A stretch of 24,355 nucleotides of DNA from an uncultured Bacteroidota bacterium. GTDB taxonomy: Bacteria; Bacteroidota; Bacteroidia; Bacteroidales; CAIWKO01. The notes under the pieces are model-generated. The model was given only the letters and a program-made list of their open reading frames with translations, did no database searches and had not been told where the DNA came from. Each line of letters starts with the position of its first letter. Within the stretch, counting starts at the first letter, position 1. Where the stretch lies: assembly GCA_937934705.1 (NCBI GenBank), contig CALGYY010000124.1, positions 1-24,355 on the forward strand. The letters run 5' to 3'. Both the position numbers and the translations under genes were made by a program. Below, in pieces: positions 16,278-23,998 of the stretch.

Positions 16278-17438
16278 TTACTGAGGAAAGGAAGCAGGTG
16301 GTGCGTATGCCGGGTTGGACAGCAGGGAATGATCGGTAAGCGTTAACAGGAATGCTTTCAGGTCGGCTTTCTCCTGGGGAAGAAGACGGGCCCCGCCTTC
16401 ACCAATCTTATGCATCAACGGGTGAACGTAGGGCGATAAAACCAGGCTGTCGCTGTAAAAATTGATTACCTGATCGAGGGTAGCATAGCGGCCGTCATGC
16501 ATATATGGACCGGTAAGTTCAATATTCCGTAGTGTTGGTGCCTTGTATGCGCCAATATCCATGGGATCGCCTGTTACACCGTAGCGGTCTCTGTTATCGT
16601 TGAAAATACTGTCTTTCCCATTATTGTAAAAGAGATTGGTGGTAAAAAGCGGGTTGCCGTCACCACCGTGACAATGGAAACAATCAGCCCCTTCCTCGGT
16701 GATGAATAAAACAAAACCATTCAGTTCACTGCTGCTGAGCTGAACTTCACCTCTCAGGTAACGGTCAAATTTGGAATCAGCAGAAACGATGCTCCGGATA
16801 AACTGGCCAATGGCTTTTGCCATGCGCTCAAAAGTCACCTCCTCTGTGCCGAACGCCCGTTTAAAATATGGACGGTATCCCGGTATGCTGGCGATCAGAT
16901 CCCTTGAACGGTTTGTGTCACTATACATTTCATGAGGGGCATGTACACCCATCCAGCAAAGATCTTCCAGACGTCTCTTGGAGGCAACCGGATTCGCCGG
17001 CGAAATCAGTCCATTCCAAAGATAGCCCTGGGGGTTCCAGGCGATATTGAATAAGGGTAGCATAACATGCGGGGTTGGGAGGCCGGTGATGCCATGTGTG
17101 AAGCCGCCAGGGAAATTCGGGTTGATGGTCCCGCACTCAAATGCAAATTGCTGCACGTGGCATGTGCCGCAGCTCATGAATGAATCCGGATGGGCGCGGC
17201 CACCGAACCTGCCGTCGTAAAAAAGTATACGTCCCAGTTCAATCCCTTCAACAGTCATCGGATTGTCAGAAGGAATATTCAGTTGGGTGGGAAAGAAGGC
17301 AGGAATCGGGATCTGGTAGGGTGTCGGTTGGTATACTTCTTCACCTTCGTCAGGCAAAGGGGTCTCCTTGGTGCATCCTGTCATCAACAGAGCAGCCAGG
17401 GAGAACAAAAGGAGAAATGACCTGAGAAATACGCGCAT
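16278..17438 (-). CDS. Diheme cytochrome c peroxidase / MauG-type lipoprotein
   Basis: A 386-residue exported lipoprotein with lipobox MTGC (Cys22). Two c-type heme sites are visible: CGTCH at 90-94 and CFHCH at 253-257. The C-terminal signature APTLRNIELTGPYMHDGRYATL is characteristic of the bacterial diheme peroxidase/MauG family. Such enzymes reduce hydrogen peroxide with electrons from a small cytochrome, or oxidise other substrates; membrane anchoring as a lipoprotein is common in Bacteroidota. There is no maturation or partner gene nearby. It has its own -7 box (17459-17466), overlapping the terminator region of the tonB operon. Confidence 0.9.
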   Translation of the reverse strand: MRVFLRSFLLLFSLAALLMTGCTKETPLPDEGEEVYQPTPYQIPIPAFFPTQLNIPSDNPMTVEGIELGRILFYDGRFGGRAHPDSFMSCGTCHVQQFAFECGTINPNFPGGFTHGITGLPTPHVMLPLFNIAWNPQGYLWNGLISPANPVASKRRLEDLCWMGVHAPHEMYSDTNRSRDLIASIPGYRPYFKRAFGTEEVTFERMAKAIGQFIRSIVSADSKFDRYLRGEVQLSSSELNGFVLFITEEGADCFHCHGGDGNPLFTTNLFYNNGKDSIFNDNRDRYGVTGDPMDIGAYKAPTLRNIELTGPYMHDGRYATLDQVINFYSDSLVLSPYVHPLMHKIGEGGARLLPQEKADLKAFLLTLTDHSLLSNPAYAPPASFPQ

Positions 17439-17458
17439 GGTTCACAATGAATTTATTA

Positions 17459-17466
17459 CAAATATA
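17459..17466 (-). promoter_or_regulatory. -7 element of the cytochrome c peroxidase gene
   Basis: On the minus strand TATATTTG matches TAnnTTTG, 20 bases before the ATG at 17438. The -35/-33 area coincides with the stem and T-run of the tonB terminator; no TTG is at the expected spacing. Confidence 0.5.
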
Positions 17467-17469
17467 ATA

Positions 17470-17500
17470 AAAAAAGCCGGAAGTTGATTCCGGCCTTTTT
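17470..17500 (-). terminator. Terminator of the exbB-exbD-exbD-tonB operon
   Basis: Arms 17470-17482 and 17488-17500 pair over 13 positions with one mismatch (GC-rich core CCGGAA/TTCCGG), loop of 5, followed on the minus strand by a long T-run. It lies 16 bases past the tonB stop. Confidence 0.85.
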
Positions 17501-17516
17501 CACAGGTTTCAGGCTG

Positions 17517-18302
17517 CTAATTCAAGGTAAACTTGATCGGCATGTTGAACTGAACACGTACCGGTTTACCGGACTGTTTCCCGGCATTCCACGGAGGCAT
17601 CATCTTCACCACGCGAACGGCTTCTTCATCACAACCTCCACCGATACCACGGAGAACCTTTACGTCGGCCACACGGCCCCTTTCATCAATAACAAAGGTC
17701 ACGTAAACCGTTCCCTGGATACCGCTTTCCTTAGCCATCTGGGGATATTTGATGTTTTCCGTCAGGAACTTGATACGCGACTCATCCCCACCGGGGAATG
17801 TCGGCATTTCTTCAACTACCGTGAAGATCGGTGTTTCAATAACCTCCTCAATGATTTCATCCCCACCGTCGTCCTCAATAACAATTTCCTCATTTGTGTT
17901 GATATTGGTATTGGTGGTCTGCTGGTTCAGGTCGTCCTGACTGATGTCGGTAACTTCAGACGTATCGGAAGTAACGATAGGCGCGGTGAACTTGGCCTTT
18001 TCTTCCATCACCTGATCAGGAGGAGGAGGGGGAGGAGGCGGTGCTTCTTCCTTCTTATCTGTAGCCATATCCATCATTTCGGCGGTAACCGAAACTTCTT
18101 CATTGGCACTGGCCTGCTGTTTCCAGATAAAGAAAGGAATCAGAACCGCGAGTAAAGCTATGGCAACCGAAATAACCACTGAACGGTTGACCAGCTTTTT
18201 GTAGGATTTCCGCATAGCATATGCCCCATATTCCTTGTTCCTGTTCTGGAACACGATCTCGTCGAGCACGTCGTCGTAGAACGCTTGTTTTTCATTTGCC
18301 AT
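17517..18302 (-). CDS. tonB: Energy transducer TonB
   Basis: A 261-residue TonB. A cytoplasmic N-terminus with QNRNKEYGAYAMRKSYKK (19-36), typical of Bacteroidota TonB, precedes the single membrane helix at about 40-60. A periplasmic linker follows with an uninterrupted run of 8 prolines (88-95) and an acidic, Asn/Thr-rich segment. The C-terminal TonB domain (about 165-260) contains YPQMAKESGIQGTVYVTFVI and ends in PIKFTLN. TonB carries the proton-motive energy harvested by ExbB/ExbD to TonB-dependent outer-membrane receptors. It is the last gene of its operon, 18 bases after exbD, and ends in a strong terminator. Confidence 0.95.
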   Translation of the reverse strand: MANEKQAFYDDVLDEIVFQNRNKEYGAYAMRKSYKKLVNRSVVISVAIALLAVLIPFFIWKQQASANEEVSVTAEMMDMATDKKEEAPPPPPPPPDQVMEEKAKFTAPIVTSDTSEVTDISQDDLNQQTTNTNINTNEEIVIEDDGGDEIIEEVIETPIFTVVEEMPTFPGGDESRIKFLTENIKYPQMAKESGIQGTVYVTFVIDERGRVADVKVLRGIGGGCDEEAVRVVKMMPPWNAGKQSGKPVRVQFNMPIKFTLN

Positions 18303-18320
18303 AATTCAGGAATTTAAATG

Positions 18321-18986
18321 TTATTTGGGCGCATTTTTTAATATTTCGAGTTCGTCGGCCATCGGATCAACTACCGCATAACTGGCAACGTTGCAAATGG
18401 CCATTTCGTCGATAATGTCGACAAGATTACGGTATTTGGCTTTTTCCACAGCCTTGATCAGGATGATGGGGGATTTCTTGAGTTCAGTGTTATACTTTCT
18501 CTTGATTTCCTTGATCCTGACGTTAAGGGTGTCGTTCGACATCACGATCTCCCCTTTGGTCACCTTGTCTTTTAGTTCGGTTATTTCTTTCACCGTAGCT
18601 TCATTTTTCTCCAGCAAGAACTTGCGGATCCCATCGGGGCCGTAATTGGTCTTGTTCCACTTGCTGAAAACAGGGGCAACACCATCCACCTCAGAGTCCT
18701 TATGCCAATACCAGTACAGGCGATCTTCTTCATCCAGAATGATGGAATATGTCCTGTCAGCTGCAACCTTGATGTCACTCTTTTTGGAGGTATCCTCGTC
18801 TTTTTCCGGCATGGTGATCTCCATGACCTTTGGTTTGGCGAAGGCCGTGGTCAGCATGAAGAAGGTGATCAGGAGACAAATCAGGTCGACCATGGGTGTC
18901 ATGTCAACACCGGCACCCATCTTTTTCGGGGAGCGACGTTTACCGTCTTTTTTTGCTCCGCTGTCGCTTTCAATAATTTCTGCCAT
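18321..18986 (-). CDS. exbD: ExbD/TolR family protein (second copy)
   Basis: A 221-residue biopolymer transporter protein. A cytoplasmic basic head leads into the membrane helix at about 30-50 with the essential proton-carrying Asp34 in VDMTPMVDL. The periplasmic part is longer than in enterobacterial ExbD (about 140 residues), with extra sequence at about 75-160 that includes a charged, probably coiled stretch. It would form the rotor-like peptide inside an ExbB pentamer. It shares the core with the neighbouring copy but little else, so the pair may form a heterodimer (inference). Confidence 0.93.
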   Translation of the reverse strand: MAEIIESDSGAKKDGKRRSPKKMGAGVDMTPMVDLICLLITFFMLTTAFAKPKVMEITMPEKDEDTSKKSDIKVAADRTYSIILDEEDRLYWYWHKDSEVDGVAPVFSKWNKTNYGPDGIRKFLLEKNEATVKEITELKDKVTKGEIVMSNDTLNVRIKEIKRKYNTELKKSPIILIKAVEKAKYRNLVDIIDEMAICNVASYAVVDPMADELEILKNAPK

Positions 18987-19012
18987 AATTGTTCTTATTT
19001 AAATCACCTTGA

Positions 19013-19681
19013 TTACTGAATAGTTGCTTCACCTTCAAGTTCTTCTTTCTGAAGATTGGTCACAAGGTTAAATTTCTGCACCTTGTTTTCCTGCATAATG
19101 TCCATCACCCTTTTAATCACGCTGTATTCTGCCTCGCCGTCACCTTTGATGGCCACTTCAGCGTAAGGGTTCAGGACACGTGCGATACGTACCCAGAGTC
19201 CCAGCTGGTTATCAGCAGTGTCAATGGGAATGCCCACCATATATCCTTCCTTCTCCTGCGGTTCTGTTGAATTCAGCCATTTCTTTAACAAAGGAAATGG
19301 CATCCCGAACGAAGAACCGGTTTCGAAAGTCTGGAGCTCTTTCTCGTTGAAATTGATCTGTTTTTGCTCTCCGATCTGCTTCAGTAATTCCCTGCGGTAA
19401 TGGGTTGCAGTATCGGCGATCTCCTTACCCTGGGCGTCAAGTGTTGTCCCGCTGTTGCTCATGTCGAAATACACTTTGTTGTCCTTGGTAATGGCCACCG
19501 TAATCAGGTTCTTATCGGGAGCCTGCTTATCGGAGACTGAGAAAGGGGTATCAATAACAGCGGCTTCCTGAGGCCTGAAAGAGGTGGTGAGCATGAAGAA
19601 TGTCAGCAGCAGTGAGAACAGGTCCACCATGGGCGTCATGTCCACATGGGGAGCCTTCTTTTTCATTTGAATTTTTGCCAT
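19013..19681 (-). CDS. exbD: ExbD/TolR family protein (first copy)
   Basis: A 222-residue protein with a short basic head, the membrane helix at about 15-36 and the conserved Asp20 in VDMTPMVDL. The extended periplasmic domain runs to the end (ITKDNKVYFD near 67; EVAIKGDGEAEYSVIKRVMD near 185). It acts with ExbB in the inner membrane to couple proton flow to TonB. It lies between exbB (39 bases upstream) and the second exbD (26 bases downstream). Tandem, divergent exbD genes are a usual Bacteroidota arrangement as far as I know. Confidence 0.93.
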   Translation of the reverse strand: MAKIQMKKKAPHVDMTPMVDLFSLLLTFFMLTTSFRPQEAAVIDTPFSVSDKQAPDKNLITVAITKDNKVYFDMSNSGTTLDAQGKEIADTATHYRRELLKQIGEQKQINFNEKELQTFETGSSFGMPFPLLKKWLNSTEPQEKEGYMVGIPIDTADNQLGLWVRIARVLNPYAEVAIKGDGEAEYSVIKRVMDIMQENKVQKFNLVTNLQKEELEGEATIQ

Positions 19682-19720
19682 ACTTCTACAATTTAATGAT
19701 GCTCACGAATAAGATTGGAA

Positions 19721-20542
19721 TTACTTGGTGGTTGCAGCAAAGGTCTGAACCAGTGAGAAACCGGCCTCGTCAATTTTAAAGGTCATGCGGTCAATCTTAT
19801 TGCTAAAGTAGTTGTAGAAAATGATAGCCAGGGTAGAACCAAGGATACCGAAAGCGGTGTTGATCAGAGCTTCAGAGATACCGGTAGCGAGAGCCAGAGC
19901 GTCGGGAGCACCTGCGGTAGCAAGTGCAGCAAATGCACGGATCATCCCCAATACTGTTCCGAAAAGACCGATAAGCACGCAGATAGAGGCCATGGTAGAA
20001 AGAATGACCAGGTTCTTGGAGAGCATCGGCAGTTCAAGTGCTGTGCTTTCTTCCAGTTCTTTCTGAAGTGCCAGAACCTTCTGATCTTTCTCAAGTACTG
20101 CGTCTTCTTTCAGTTCTTTGTATTTGCCGAGGCCGGCACGTACCACGTTGGCTACTGAACCCTTTTGCTTGTCGCATGTTGTAATAGCATCGTTCACATT
20201 TCCGGCGTTGAGCATGCCCTGAATATTGCGGACGAAGGTGTCGATACGGCCCTTGCCGCGCGCTTTTGCCAGCATGATGAAACGCTCGAATACGAAAATG
20301 ATAACCACCAGCACTGTTGTCATCAGCACAGGGACGACCCATCCCCCTTTGTACATCATGGCCAAAAGGTTACCAGGCAGCGGGTGCCCTGCAGGATTGC
20401 CACCTTCAAAGTTCGCCGGATTTCCCATCACGAAAATGTAGATGATCAGGGCCACTCCGAAAGCCACCAAAATGGCGATCGATGCAAAGACCGAAGAAAT
20501 CGCCTTTAAAAAACTGTTTCCTTGTCCGTTTGACTTGCTCAT
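19721..20542 (-). CDS. exbB: MotA/TolQ/ExbB proton channel family protein
   Basis: A 273-residue inner-membrane protein with four predicted helices (about 19-39, 68-90, 178-203 and 226-246), one more than enterobacterial ExbB. The MotA/ExbB core is clear: ASICVLIGLFGTVLGMIRAF and TGISEALINTAFGILGSTLAIIFYNYF, which carry the helices lining the proton path. ExbB pentamers surround ExbD and energise TonB. It is the first gene of the operon, whose -7 box lies at 20607-20614, about 64 bases upstream. Confidence 0.93.
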   Translation of the reverse strand: MSKSNGQGNSFLKAISSVFASIAILVAFGVALIIYIFVMGNPANFEGGNPAGHPLPGNLLAMMYKGGWVVPVLMTTVLVVIIFVFERFIMLAKARGKGRIDTFVRNIQGMLNAGNVNDAITTCDKQKGSVANVVRAGLGKYKELKEDAVLEKDQKVLALQKELEESTALELPMLSKNLVILSTMASICVLIGLFGTVLGMIRAFAALATAGAPDALALATGISEALINTAFGILGSTLAIIFYNYFSNKIDRMTFKIDEAGFSLVQTFAATTK

Positions 20543-20606
20543 TTCTGTTCGATTTTAAATTTAACGATTATTTGATTTACCTTGATAGTTCAGGTTTTTG
20601 AGGCAA

Positions 20607-20614
20607 CAAATATA
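20607..20614 (-). promoter_or_regulatory. -7 element of the exbB-exbD-exbD-tonB operon
   Basis: On the minus strand TATATTTG matches TAnnTTTG, preceded by an A/T-rich tract. No TTG at -33. The paired repeat at 20703-20734 lies 88 bases upstream. The 20543-20789 gap holds no gene. Confidence 0.55.
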
Positions 20615-20702
20615 ATTTTTTTTTAGAAAACCATTCGATATTAAAAAAATAGCGTGAAACTTCACAAAAGTAGCGGCATTCAGTCGAACAGACAAGCAGT
20701 AT

Positions 20703-20734
20703 TCAGTTAGCGGTGCAATCTGGTCAGTTAGCGG
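20703..20734. repeat. Paired 11-bp direct repeat, 21-bp period (site A)
   Basis: TCAGTTAGCGG occurs at 20703-20713 and 20724-20734, exactly 21 bases apart (two helical turns), as expected for a dimeric or tandem DNA-binding site. A related pair with the same period is at 23898-23928. It lies between the TPR-gene terminator and the exbB promoter. Confidence 0.6.
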
Positions 20735-20740
20735 AAAAAC

Positions 20741-20769
20741 AAAAAGACCACCGCTCAGGTGGTCTTTTT
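20741..20769 (-). terminator. Terminator of the PstS-like/TPR operon
   Basis: A perfect 12-bp stem (arms 20741-20752 and 20758-20769) with loop GCTCA and T-runs on both strands, 20 bases past the TPR stop. It should work in both directions. Confidence 0.9.
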
Positions 20770-20789
20770 GCAGACATAGGTGATTATAC

Positions 20790-22496
20790 TTACTTCTGAC
20801 AATTTTTGGTGTATTCAGACAGTAAATCCTGGAATTTAGGGATATCTGCAATTTTTCCTTCAGGATCTGTCCACAGAATCCTTTCTACATAGAGTTTTGC
20901 ATTACAATAATCCTTGTTTTTAAGATAGTAGTACTGGAAATAGTCGTATGCTTCAATTAGGTCTTTGGCATTCTTGACAGAATCGGCTACCGCAATTTGT
21001 ATGTAGTTCTGATAGTGTATATTGGCCAGGCCCTTACTAAGATCCGTGTCGAGGTTGGAGTTGCACCGGCCTCTCCACAGATGAGATTTTCCTCCCATGA
21101 AATCAGGTCTTGTTGACGTAATCTCAGCGAAAATAGTATCAGCCATTTTCCAATCGGCCTCCTGCATTGAAACAGCAGCAATATTATAATACAGCATTCC
21201 GAATTTGTACCAGTCCACTACCGTCATTTTACCGAGTACCTTTTTCTTGTTGTACCACTCAACAGCCTTCTCATTATTCTTCATGCTTTTGTGTGATTCA
21301 GCAATGTTGCTATACATTTCATATGCCGTTGAATCAAGCTCCAGCACTTTGGTATATTGCAGAATAGCTAGTGAGTCCTTCTTATTCTTGGAGAGGATAT
21401 CGCCATAATAAACATAATCGGAATTGATGATCTTTTCGGGCTTTGCATTAGCAAAAAATAATTCCATGTATTCCAGCGCCTTAGCGTAATTCTTAGTTTC
21501 GAAATAGCAGTAGGCAAGAGCCCTGGAAATGTCGTTCCGGTTGGGGTCAGCCTGTTTGATTTCAAGCGCCACAGGAATTGCGGCGGTGTAATCCTTGAGT
21601 TCGAGTAATACCGACAGGTATTTCACTTTTGCGGAAATGGCATTGGATAACTCAAGATATTTCTCGAAATATGTTTTGGCTTTGGCGGCCTGACCGGCAC
21701 GCATATAAATCGCGCCCAGTTCAACATAGGCAGGAGCAAAGCTGGCGTCAATCTCAATGGCCTCGTTATAATAGTTAATGGCTTCAGTCCAGTTGCGTGC
21801 CCTTACCCAAAGCTTTCCAAGGCGCAATTTGGCTGATGGAGATTGCGGATCCAGTTCCTGAGCCACTTTATATTTGGCAATAGCACTGGAACCATCATTA
21901 TTCTCAAGAAAAACATCTCCCCAAATCAGGAAGATTTCAGGGTTTTTAGTGTCAAGCTCTCCGGCTTTTGTAACCAGTTCAAGTGCTTTCGCCGTTGTCT
22001 TGATCTTTGGCTGTATCATTGCTTCCGCAATTTTGGCGTACGTCAGTGCCTGACGCTCAGGACTCAGCGTGGATGTTTTGTTGGTTTTACTCGGGAGTTT
22101 GCTGAGCGCCATATTGAAGTTGTTAACCGCGTCTGCAGTAGCACCGGTCATCAGGGCGACTTTTCCCAGCCCAATGTAACAGAGTGGGTTTTCAGGGTCG
22201 AGTTCTGTTCCCTTTTTGAACAGTTGTGCTGCAGGTCCGGTAACATCAGTTAATAAAACAGATATAGTATCCGCAAAATGTGACATCAGATAATTTTCTC
22301 CGTAATAGAAATAGTTGTCACCATTGTTGGGTTCAGCAGCGATCAATTTGTCAAATACACTTTTAGCAGCGTCAAACTGCTCACTTCTGGTCAGCTTGAT
22401 GCCTTGCGCAAGATCCTGTGCCATTAATGAGCCGGACAACAGCAAAGTCAGTGACAGGATGAGTGCGGTTTTCATTTTACTTTTTAGGTTCAGCAT
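20790..22496 (-). CDS. Secreted TPR-repeat protein
   Basis: A 568-residue protein with a signal peptide (MKTALILSLTLLLSGSLMAQ, residues 8-27) followed by a solenoid of tetratricopeptide repeats over most of its length, with classical units such as AKLRLGKLWVRARNWTEAIN and APAYVELGAIYMRAGQAAKA. It would act as a periplasmic protein-interaction scaffold. The start at 22496 is fixed by an AGGAGG site 7 bases upstream, unusual for this organism; ATG 22475 would give a tighter signal peptide. It is the last gene of an operon with a PstS-like lipoprotein, directly upstream of the exb-tonB operon, which suggests a shared role in energised transport (inference). Confidence 0.88.
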   Translation of the reverse strand: MLNLKSKMKTALILSLTLLLSGSLMAQDLAQGIKLTRSEQFDAAKSVFDKLIAAEPNNGDNYFYYGENYLMSHFADTISVLLTDVTGPAAQLFKKGTELDPENPLCYIGLGKVALMTGATADAVNNFNMALSKLPSKTNKTSTLSPERQALTYAKIAEAMIQPKIKTTAKALELVTKAGELDTKNPEIFLIWGDVFLENNDGSSAIAKYKVAQELDPQSPSAKLRLGKLWVRARNWTEAINYYNEAIEIDASFAPAYVELGAIYMRAGQAAKAKTYFEKYLELSNAISAKVKYLSVLLELKDYTAAIPVALEIKQADPNRNDISRALAYCYFETKNYAKALEYMELFFANAKPEKIINSDYVYYGDILSKNKKDSLAILQYTKVLELDSTAYEMYSNIAESHKSMKNNEKAVEWYNKKKVLGKMTVVDWYKFGMLYYNIAAVSMQEADWKMADTIFAEITSTRPDFMGGKSHLWRGRCNSNLDTDLSKGLANIHYQNYIQIAVADSVKNAKDLIEAYDYFQYYYLKNKDYCNAKLYVERILWTDPEGKIADIPKFQDLLSEYTKNCQK

Positions 22497-22503
22497 GTTA
22501 TGT

Positions 22504-22509
22504 CCTCCT
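22504..22509 (-). promoter_or_regulatory. Shine-Dalgarno site of the TPR gene
   Basis: AGGAGG on the minus strand, 7 bases before the ATG at 22496. Clear Shine-Dalgarno sites are otherwise rare in this window, so it supports this start. Confidence 0.7.
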
Positions 22510-22527
22510 GGTTTCTGATTGATTTTT

Positions 22528-23466
22528 CTACTTAAATTGAACGAGCCTGATCGGCATTGTCGCAGGAACGAGCCCTGATTTTAGTATGACCCTTTGTCCC
22601 TTTTCGCCGGCAATGAAGGCGGCAAAGCCTGTGCCAAGGCCCGAGAATGTTTCGCAGTTGATGACGTAGACCTCACGGATAAATGGATAGGTCCCGTCCG
22701 CAATATAGCCCTGATAGGGTTTTGAGTATGATCCAATGCCTTCGGTATCTGCCTCATCACCGATCCCGACAACCTTGATGGATTTCCTGAAATTGTTAGA
22801 GACCGTGTCATCTTTATCGCTGATCCAGTTCACGCTGATGATACCCAGGGCGTGAGGGTTTGCTTCCACATAGCGGATCACTTCCTCGTTTGAATTTACC
22901 GCAAAACAATTGGTGGGGAATTTCCCGGTCAGCTTGAATTTTTCCCTGATGTAGCGGGGATTCCCTGAACGATTATTGTCAAATATGACATCCAGCTTTC
23001 CAAGTCCGGACGCTGGATTGATTTGTTTCCAGGTCGTATCAGTTCCGGCAAAGATCCTGCGTACCTGATCAAACATGAGGGTTGAGTCCGGATTGCTTTT
23101 ATTGACAATGAAAGCGAGGCCATCGTAAGCAATTTTAGTCACTTTCGGGATAATTTTTTTAGCTGAGAGAAAGTCTTGTTCTTCTTGTGTAAGCGGACGG
23201 TTTGTGATGACAATCCTGACCGAATCATTCAGAATGCGTTCAATGATATCTGCTTCCGGTCCGTATTCCGCGTTGATGATAGCATATTCGTATATGCTCT
23301 GAAAGAGGTCGATCTGTGATCTGACCATAGGTTGATAAGACTCGTCCACCCCGATCCGTATGTTCCCGGAGGTCGGTGTTTCGGTGTTTTTGATGCTGCC
23401 GCCACTGCAGCCTGCGAGGAAGATGAATGCCAACAGGACGTACCCGTAGCCGATGTTCTTTTTCAT
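22528..23466 (-). CDS. PstS-like phosphate-binding lipoprotein
   Basis: A 312-residue protein with lipobox FLAGC (Cys20) and a periplasmic-binding-protein fold of the PstS type (PBP-like domain 2): IRIGVDESYQPMVRSQIDLF near the N-terminus, VRIVITNRPLTQEE, IAYDGLAFIVNKSNPD (the usual position of the phosphate-binding loop region), DNNRSGNPRYI, ALGIISVNWIS. Such proteins bind phosphate or a similar oxyanion. No pstCAB permease or ATPase is nearby, so classical ABC import is not supported here. Its start overlaps the stop of the upstream small gene by 4 bases (ATGA). The neighbourhood with TPR, ExbB/ExbD and TonB recurs in Bacteroidota as far as I recall, with unknown function. Confidence 0.85.
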   Translation of the reverse strand: MKKNIGYGYVLLAFIFLAGCSGGSIKNTETPTSGNIRIGVDESYQPMVRSQIDLFQSIYEYAIINAEYGPEADIIERILNDSVRIVITNRPLTQEEQDFLSAKKIIPKVTKIAYDGLAFIVNKSNPDSTLMFDQVRRIFAGTDTTWKQINPASGLGKLDVIFDNNRSGNPRYIREKFKLTGKFPTNCFAVNSNEEVIRYVEANPHALGIISVNWISDKDDTVSNNFRKSIKVVGIGDEADTEGIGSYSKPYQGYIADGTYPFIREVYVINCETFSGLGTGFAAFIAGEKGQRVILKSGLVPATMPIRLVQFK

Positions 23467-23684
23467 GATTCCGGATTTTTAAGTTTGAAATAAACCCGCA
23501 CAAAACGAAAGATCCCATAGAGGATCATGATGATCGCGAAAAGGGTCCGAAAAGCAGACGGGACATAATCAAACTTATCGGTTAGCAGGATGAAAATCCC
23601 CAAACCGATATAGACAACCACCATAAAGAGGCTGAAGATATTCATCGGACTAAAATTCCACTTTCTGCTCATGGCATCAGGCAT
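23463..23684 (-). CDS. Small two-helix membrane protein
   Basis: A 73-residue protein with two hydrophobic helices (about 15-35 and 46-66) and a basic tail (RVYFKLKNPES). I do not recognise a family. It is the first gene of the PstS-like/TPR operon, translationally coupled to it by an ATGA overlap, so it is likely real. The start is ATG 23684 or, equally plausible, ATG 23672. The two-helix layout with both ends probably in the cytoplasm could make it an accessory subunit of an inner-membrane complex (inference). Confidence 0.7.
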   Translation of the reverse strand: MPDAMSRKWNFSPMNIFSLFMVVVYIGLGIFILLTDKFDYVPSAFRTLFAIIMILYGIFRFVRVYFKLKNPES

Positions 23685-23760
23685 TATCTGCGATTGCTCA
23701 TCTCTGAGGGGGGCATTTTGTAACGGCCACAGAATCAGATGGGAAAAAACCGCAGGATTG

Positions 23761-23790
23761 CAAAGATAATAAAGCCTTTAAAATGACCAA
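23761..23790 (-). promoter_or_regulatory. Promoter of the small-membrane-protein/PstS-like/TPR operon
   Basis: On the minus strand TTG (23790-23788), an exact 19-bp spacer, then TATCTTTG (23768-23761), a full consensus match. It leaves a leader of about 70 bases before the ATG at 23684. The 23685-23998 gap otherwise holds only the paired repeat and the tRNA promoter. Confidence 0.8.
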
Positions 23791-23897
23791 TACATTCAGA
23801 CTTATTTCACTCTTTAATAACATTTGTTTTTGTATGGGGATGTCGGGGCAAATCCATTCAAAAGTAAGGTAATCAAATGCGGATGTAAGAAGGAAAA

Positions 23898-23928
23898 CAG
23901 TTAATGGTTTAGCGTGGTCAGTTAAAGG
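23898..23928. repeat. Paired direct repeat, 21-bp period (site B)
   Basis: CAGTTAATGG (23898-23907) and CAGTTAAAGG (23919-23928) are 21 bases apart, the same period, core and right-hand flank (TGGTCAGTTA) as site A at 20703-20734. It lies 129 bases upstream of the -7 box of the minus-strand operon promoter. Aligned over 31 bases, sites A and B agree at 22. Confidence 0.55.
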
Positions 23929-23977
23929 CCGGATGAATATTCGGCTTTCATGATACTGTTCCTTACAAAAAAATAAT

Positions 23978-23985
23978 TACTTTTG
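23978..23985 (+). promoter_or_regulatory. -7 element of the tRNA-Ser gene
   Basis: TACTTTTG matches TAnnTTTG, 13 bases before the tRNA 5' end. No exact TTG at -33 (CTG at 23956-23958). Confidence 0.55.
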
Positions 23986-23998
23986 CACTTCCTTTTCC

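Noticed and set aside
18018..18040. GGA/GGC-rich microsatellite-like tract in tonB
   Set aside because: It is the coding sequence of the normal proline-rich linker; phase variation is possible but unsupported.
17484..18155. Plus-strand 223-codon frame opposite tonB
   Set aside because: Antisense shadow of tonB, whose domains are unambiguous.
20561..20851. Minus-strand 96-codon frame between the TPR gene and exbB
   Set aside because: It runs through the perfect terminator, the phased repeat and the exbB promoter, and its sequence has no protein-like pattern.
23783..23872. Plus-strand 29-codon frame (MTNTFRLISLF...)
   Set aside because: Too short, no upstream promoter in this direction, overlaps the minus-strand -33 element.
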